A stretch of 64,000 nucleotides of DNA, taken from contig PVUG01000002.1 in the NCBI GenBank assembly GCA_003001975.1, positions 310,001 through 374,000 of the forward strand, read 5' to 3'. This stretch comes from Martelella mediterranea (GTDB taxonomy: Bacteria > Pseudomonadota > Alphaproteobacteria > Rhizobiales > Rhizobiaceae). The position numbers and the translations under genes are program-made. This document shows positions 60,743 through 64,000 of this stretch, piece by piece (within the stretch, counting starts at the first letter, position 1; each line of letters starts with the position of its first letter). Below the pieces are notes generated by a model. It was not told where the DNA came from. It searched no databases and was given only the letters and a program-made list of their open reading frames with translations.

Positions 60743-61639
60743 ATGGCCATGGACCTGTTCAAAGCAATGTCGACCTTCATACGCGTGGCCGAGGCGGGAA
60801 GCCTTTCGGCCGCGGCGCGTGATCTCGGCATATCACAGCCCGCCGTCAGCCATCAGGTCACCGCTCTCGAGCGCCACCTGAACGCACTTCTGATCAGCCG
60901 CACAACACGGAAGCTGGCGTTGACCGAGGCAGGCTGGGCTTACTACCGCAAGGCCCAGACCATCATCGAGGCCGTCGAAGACGCAGGTGAAACGGCAGCC
61001 GGCCTGACGACGGGAATGACCGGACATCTTCGCATCCATGCGCCAAGCGGCATCGGCCAAAGTCATGTGGCCGACGTGGCCATCGAGTTTCAGCGCCAGA
61101 ACCCCGACATAACGATCGAACTCGTTCTTGAGGACAGATATGCGGACCTCACAGCTGAAGCTGTCGATGTCGCCATCCGGTTTGGCAACCTCGCATCATC
61201 GTCGCTTGTCGCCCGTCGTCTCGGCACATTGCGCCGCATGGTGGTTGCAGCGCCGGACTATATTGCCGCGCATGGCGCGCCGCAAACGCCTGAAGAACTG
61301 GCCGGCCACAAACAGGTTCAGTTCAGCGGCGCGCCTGACGGCTCCAGCATGCCGCTGATCGGCCCGTCGGGGCCTGTTCCGGTGCCCGTGCGGCCGGTGT
61401 TTCTGGCAAATAACAGTTTCGCGCTCAAGAAGGCGCTCATTGCCGGCGCTGGTCTGGGCGGCGCGCAACTGCCGCTGATCGGCGATGCGCTGAAAGAAGG
61501 AACGCTGGTTCGCGTCATGAACAATTACGAATACACACCGCTCGATGTGCATGCCGTCTATCCGACAGGCAGGTTCATTCCGTCGAGGGTACGCGCCTTT
61601 ATCGCCTTTCTCGAGGGATCGTTGACGGCCATCTGGTGA
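60743..61639 (+). CDS. LysR-family transcriptional regulator
   Basis: 298 aa. HTH TFIRVAEAGSLSAAARDLGI, SQPAVSHQVTALERHLNALL, wing RTTRKLALTEAG, then a two-lobed effector domain (90-295, FGNLASSSLVARRLGTLRRM, YTPLDVHAVYPTGRFIPSRV). Start at 60743 or at the second ATG (60749); neither has a clear ribosome site, suggesting a nearly leaderless mRNA. It likely governs the divergent PRISE reductase. Of the same CrgA-like subgroup as the LysR at 12924. Confidence 0.9.
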   Translation: MAMDLFKAMSTFIRVAEAGSLSAAARDLGISQPAVSHQVTALERHLNALLISRTTRKLALTEAGWAYYRKAQTIIEAVEDAGETAAGLTTGMTGHLRIHAPSGIGQSHVADVAIEFQRQNPDITIELVLEDRYADLTAEAVDVAIRFGNLASSSLVARRLGTLRRMVVAAPDYIAAHGAPQTPEELAGHKQVQFSGAPDGSSMPLIGPSGPVPVPVRPVFLANNSFALKKALIAGAGLGGAQLPLIGDALKEGTLVRVMNNYEYTPLDVHAVYPTGRFIPSRVRAFIAFLEGSLTAIW

Positions 61640-61771
61640 CCTGCACTTTCCGGCCCATGACGTTCATTGATGAATCCCTCTCATCGGTACAATGAGAAAA
61701 TCCAGACTTATCATGGCGTACGTCTCTATCCACTTTAGCCGGGACAGAACAAATTGCCAGGAGAACGGACT

Positions 61772-62884
61772 TTGACCCGACTGACAACCACTGAAGACAA
61801 TGCTGCCAATGCCGACCGCCGCAACCTTTTGAAAATGGCCGGCGCCAGCGCCGTGGCATTCGGAACAGCGTCGCTCGTTGCCGCTTCGGCATCCGCCCAG
61901 ACCACAACAACAGAAACGGACGAGACAATGACGACAGAATGGGACAAGACCTTCCCGAAAAGCGACAAGGTTGACCACGAAAAGGTCTCCTTCACCAACC
62001 GCTACGGCATCACGCTTGTCGGCGACCTCTACATGCCGAAAGAGCGTGCGGCGGGCAAGCTTCCGGCAATCGCCGTTGCCGGCCCGTTCGGCGCGGTCAA
62101 GGAACAGGCTGCTGGCCTTTATGCCCAGACGATGGCCGAACGCGGCTTTGTCACGGTCGCCTTCGACCCGTCCTATGTCGGTGAAAGCGGCGGCGAGCCG
62201 CGCAGCGTCGCCTCCCCGGACATCAACACCGAAGATTTCATGGCCGCAATCGATTATCTCGGCCTGCATGACAGTGTCGACCGCGAGCGCATCGGCATTA
62301 TCGGCATTTGCGGCTTCGGCGGCATGGCATTGAACGCTGTCGCAGCCGACAAGCGCGTCAAGGCCGTCGCCACCACCAGCATGTACGACATGTCGCGCGT
62401 GATGGCGAAGGGTTACTATGACGCCCTGACCGACGAACAGCGCGCCGAGGGGCTGCGCCAGATGAGCTATCAGCGCTGGAACGATGCCGAAAGCGGCGAA
62501 CCGGCGCTGGCCGGCGGCCTGCCCGACAGCCTCGACGGCATTGATGATCCGGTCATCCGCATGTATTACGGCTACTACAAGACCGATCGCGGCTATCACC
62601 CCCGTTCGGTCAACTCCAATGCCGGCTGGACCGTGACCAATCCGCTGTCCTTCATGAACATGCCGCTTCTGACCTATGTCGACGAAATCTCGCCGCGTCC
62701 GATGCTGGTCATCGCCGGCTCGGAAGCACATTCGCGCTATTTCACCGAGGACGCCTACAAGGCGGCAGCCGAACCGAAGGAAATCATGATCATCGATGGC
62801 GCCGATCACGTCGATCTCTACGACCAGACCGACATCATCCCCTTCGACAAACTGCAGGGCTTCTTCGAACAGCACCTCGCATAG
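61772..62884 (+). CDS. Tat-exported alpha/beta hydrolase (DLH/YcjY-like)
   Basis: 370 aa. A twin-arginine signal peptide is present (RRNLLKMAGASAVAFGTASL, cut near ASA-QT), so the protein is exported folded. The alpha/beta hydrolase core has ITLVGDLYMPKERAAGKLPA, the oxyanion region VAGPFGAVKEQAAG, the nucleophile elbow IGICGFGGMAL with Cys in the usual Ser place (GxCxF instead of GxSxG), and a terminal DGADHVDLYD with the catalytic His. Cys nucleophiles occur in dienelactone hydrolases, but the Phe after the elbow is odd. The TTG start at 61772 is 8 nt from AGGAG. Function unknown. Confidence 0.78.
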   Translation: MTRLTTTEDNAANADRRNLLKMAGASAVAFGTASLVAASASAQTTTTETDETMTTEWDKTFPKSDKVDHEKVSFTNRYGITLVGDLYMPKERAAGKLPAIAVAGPFGAVKEQAAGLYAQTMAERGFVTVAFDPSYVGESGGEPRSVASPDINTEDFMAAIDYLGLHDSVDRERIGIIGICGFGGMALNAVAADKRVKAVATTSMYDMSRVMAKGYYDALTDEQRAEGLRQMSYQRWNDAESGEPALAGGLPDSLDGIDDPVIRMYYGYYKTDRGYHPRSVNSNAGWTVTNPLSFMNMPLLTYVDEISPRPMLVIAGSEAHSRYFTEDAYKAAAEPKEIMIIDGADHVDLYDQTDIIPFDKLQGFFEQHLA

Positions 62885-62890
62885 TCACGA

Positions 62891-62923
62891 TAAAAATGCC
62901 TGCCGGAGCCCCTCCGGCAGGCA
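62891..62923 (-). terminator. Rho-independent terminator of ribH
   Basis: On the minus strand a 12-bp stem TGCCTGCCGGAG/CTCCGGCAGGCA with a 3-nt loop (62897-62923) is followed by TTTTTA, 37 bp past the ribH stop. It also lies right behind the convergent hydrolase gene. Confidence 0.82.
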
Positions 62924-62959
62924 CACATTCTTTCAGACACAACGGCCGATAGTCCGGCT

Positions 62960-63400
62960 TTACGCCATATCCGCCTTTGCCAGCGCCGCCAGCGCTTCAA
63001 CACAGGCAGCAGCCGCTTCGCGGCCCTTGTTATGGCTGTCGTCCGCGCATCGGGCAAAGGCCTGCTCGGCCGTGTAGGTGGTCAGAATGCCGAAAGAGGC
63101 AGGCACGCCGGTTTCAAGCGAAACCTGCATCAGCCCATGGGCGGCAGCTTCCGAAATATATTCGAAATGTGCCGTTTCCCCCTTGATCACCGCGCCGAGG
63201 CAGACAACGCCGTCAAACTTGCCGCTCAGCGCCAGTTTCTTCGCCACCAGCGGCGTCTCGAAAGCCCCCGGAACCTCGAAGATATCGGCATCGGCAACCG
63301 GTGCGCCGCGTTCCGACAGTTCGGCTTGCGCGCCTTTGAGAAGGCCGCTCGTGACCTTTTCGTTGAAGCGGGAAATGACGATCGCGATACGGTGAGACAC
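62960..63400 (-). CDS. ribH: 6,7-dimethyl-8-ribityllumazine synthase
   Basis: 146 aa. It joins 5-amino-6-ribitylaminouracil and 3,4-dihydroxybutanone 4-phosphate in riboflavin synthesis, as an oligomeric shell. Family motifs in order: IAIVISRFNEKVTSGLLKGA, VPGAFETPLVAKKLALSGKF, VCLGAVIKGETAHFEYISEA and FGILTTYTAEQAFARC, with the catalytic His in ETAHFEY. The start is GTG with AAAGGAAA upstream. It follows ribA by 52 bp on the same strand and ends at a strong terminator. Confidence 0.96.
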   Translation of the reverse strand: MSHRIAIVISRFNEKVTSGLLKGAQAELSERGAPVADADIFEVPGAFETPLVAKKLALSGKFDGVVCLGAVIKGETAHFEYISEAAAHGLMQVSLETGVPASFGILTTYTAEQAFARCADDSHNKGREAAAACVEALAALAKADMA

Positions 63401-63452
63401 AGAGAATTTCCTTTCAGAATCAAAAGTCGGAAGAGATGCTGACGCGCAGCGC

Positions 63453-64000
63453 TTACGGCAGGATATGGCCGAATTTTGTGCGCTTTGCTGCCAGGTAGGT
63501 TTCGTTGAAGGGGTTTGTTGCCGTGATCAGCGGCACCCGTTTCTCGATGGACAGGCCCGCCCGCTCCAGGGCCTCGGGCTTTTCCGGATTGTTGGACAGC
63601 AGCCGCAGGCGCGAGACGCCTAGGCTTTTCAGGATATGGACGGCAGCGTGATAATCGCGGGCATCGGCCGGCAGGCCAAGCGCCAGATTGGCCGCATGGG
63701 TGTCGAGCCCCTTTTCTTCCTGCAGGCCGTAAGCGCGGATCTTGTTGGCTAGACCGATGCCGCGCCCCTCATGGCCCTTGAGATAGACGATCACACCGCC
63801 CTCTTCACCGATCATCGCCATGGCCTGATGCAATTGCTCGCCGCAGTCACAGCGCAGCGAGCCAAACACATCGCCGGTCAGGCATTCGGAATGCACACGC
63901 ACAAGCGGCGCATTGCCGAGCGGCCCTTTCACCAGCGCCAGATGTTCGGTTCCGTCGATCAGGCTCCTGAACGCATGCGCCTTGAAACCTGCGACGGCCG
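63453..64000 (-). CDS. ribA: GTP cyclohydrolase II (RibA or RibBA C-terminal part), 5'-truncated
   Basis: At least 182 residues of the C-terminal part; the gene enters from the right edge. It opens the GTP imidazole ring as the first riboflavin step. The Zn site Cys pair is HSECLTGDVFGSLRCDCGEQ, followed by the catalytic loop GGVIVYLKGHEGRGIGLANK, IRAYGLQEEKGLDTHAAN and LSNNPEKPEALERAGL. The frame continues upstream of a GTG at 63932 to the edge with matching sequence (DGTEHLALVKGPLG), so the start is outside. Whether a RibB domain precedes it cannot be seen. It precedes ribH in one operon. Confidence 0.93.
   Translation of the reverse strand, partial: AVAGFKAHAFRSLIDGTEHLALVKGPLGNAPLVRVHSECLTGDVFGSLRCDCGEQLHQAMAMIGEEGGVIVYLKGHEGRGIGLANKIRAYGLQEEKGLDTHAANLALGLPADARDYHAAVHILKSLGVSRLRLLSNNPEKPEALERAGLSIEKRVPLITATNPFNETYLAAKRTKFGHILP

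Overview
The window reads as chromosomal DNA (about 60% G+C) of an alphaproteobacterium, most likely of the Hyphomicrobiales (a free-living Rhizobiaceae or Martelella/Hoeflea-like relative; genus not resolved). The basis is the PhyR-NepR-EcfG general stress module with HWE histidine kinases, an F0 ATP synthase operon with paired b and b' subunits, an imuA-imuB-dnaE2 cassette with an alphaproteobacterial LexA-type half-site pair, and palindromic intergenic repeats of the rhizobial kind. No rRNA, tRNA, CRISPR array, phage or insertion sequence was seen.

Layout. 1-5400: the end of folD, the F0 operon atpI-atpB-atpE-atpF'-atpF, a CorA-type Mg2+ channel and a phosphoribosyltransferase. 5400-12900: a general stress response island with a PRC-barrel protein, an HWE kinase, ecfG-nepR, phyR, a DUF1328 peptide, a CsbD protein and a second CHASE-HWE kinase. 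Five exact GGAAC-N16/17-CGTT promoters lie within 4.4 kb and feed most of these genes. 12900-15760: a divergent LysR/NADP-reductase pair and a glutathionyl-hydroquinone reductase. 15775-26740: a glucuronide locus. One arm encodes a TRAP binding protein, a beta-glucuronidase, a GntR regulator and UxuA; the divergent arm encodes the TRAP membrane subunits, a GH31 glycosidase and UxuB. Two palindromic operators lie between the arms. 26800-32300: a MarR-HlyD-double ABC ATPase-permease exporter operon. 32300-36500: a TetR regulator with three identical operators facing a giant MFS-PlsC-AcylACP/CoA synthetase fusion. 36600-45450: an SDR, then a LacI regulator, an ABC sugar importer and a YicI-like alpha-xylosidase. 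45490-53100: a second LacI/ABC importer operon built round a GH127 beta-L-arabinofuranosidase. 53230-59500: a translesion synthesis operon (imuA, imuB, dnaE2) followed by two small zinc-ribbon/TM2 membrane proteins. 59580-64000: a divergent PRISE-type reductase/LysR pair, a Tat-exported hydrolase, ribH and the start-truncated ribA.

How the genes work together. Three adjacent-to-near carbohydrate loci each pair one importer with intracellular glycosidases and one local repressor, which points to a plant-cell-wall or algal oligosaccharide lifestyle: glucuronides, alpha-xylosides and beta-arabinofuranosides. The stress island appears self-amplifying, because the sigma factor, its anti-sigma factor, one sensor kinase and the effectors share the same promoter type.
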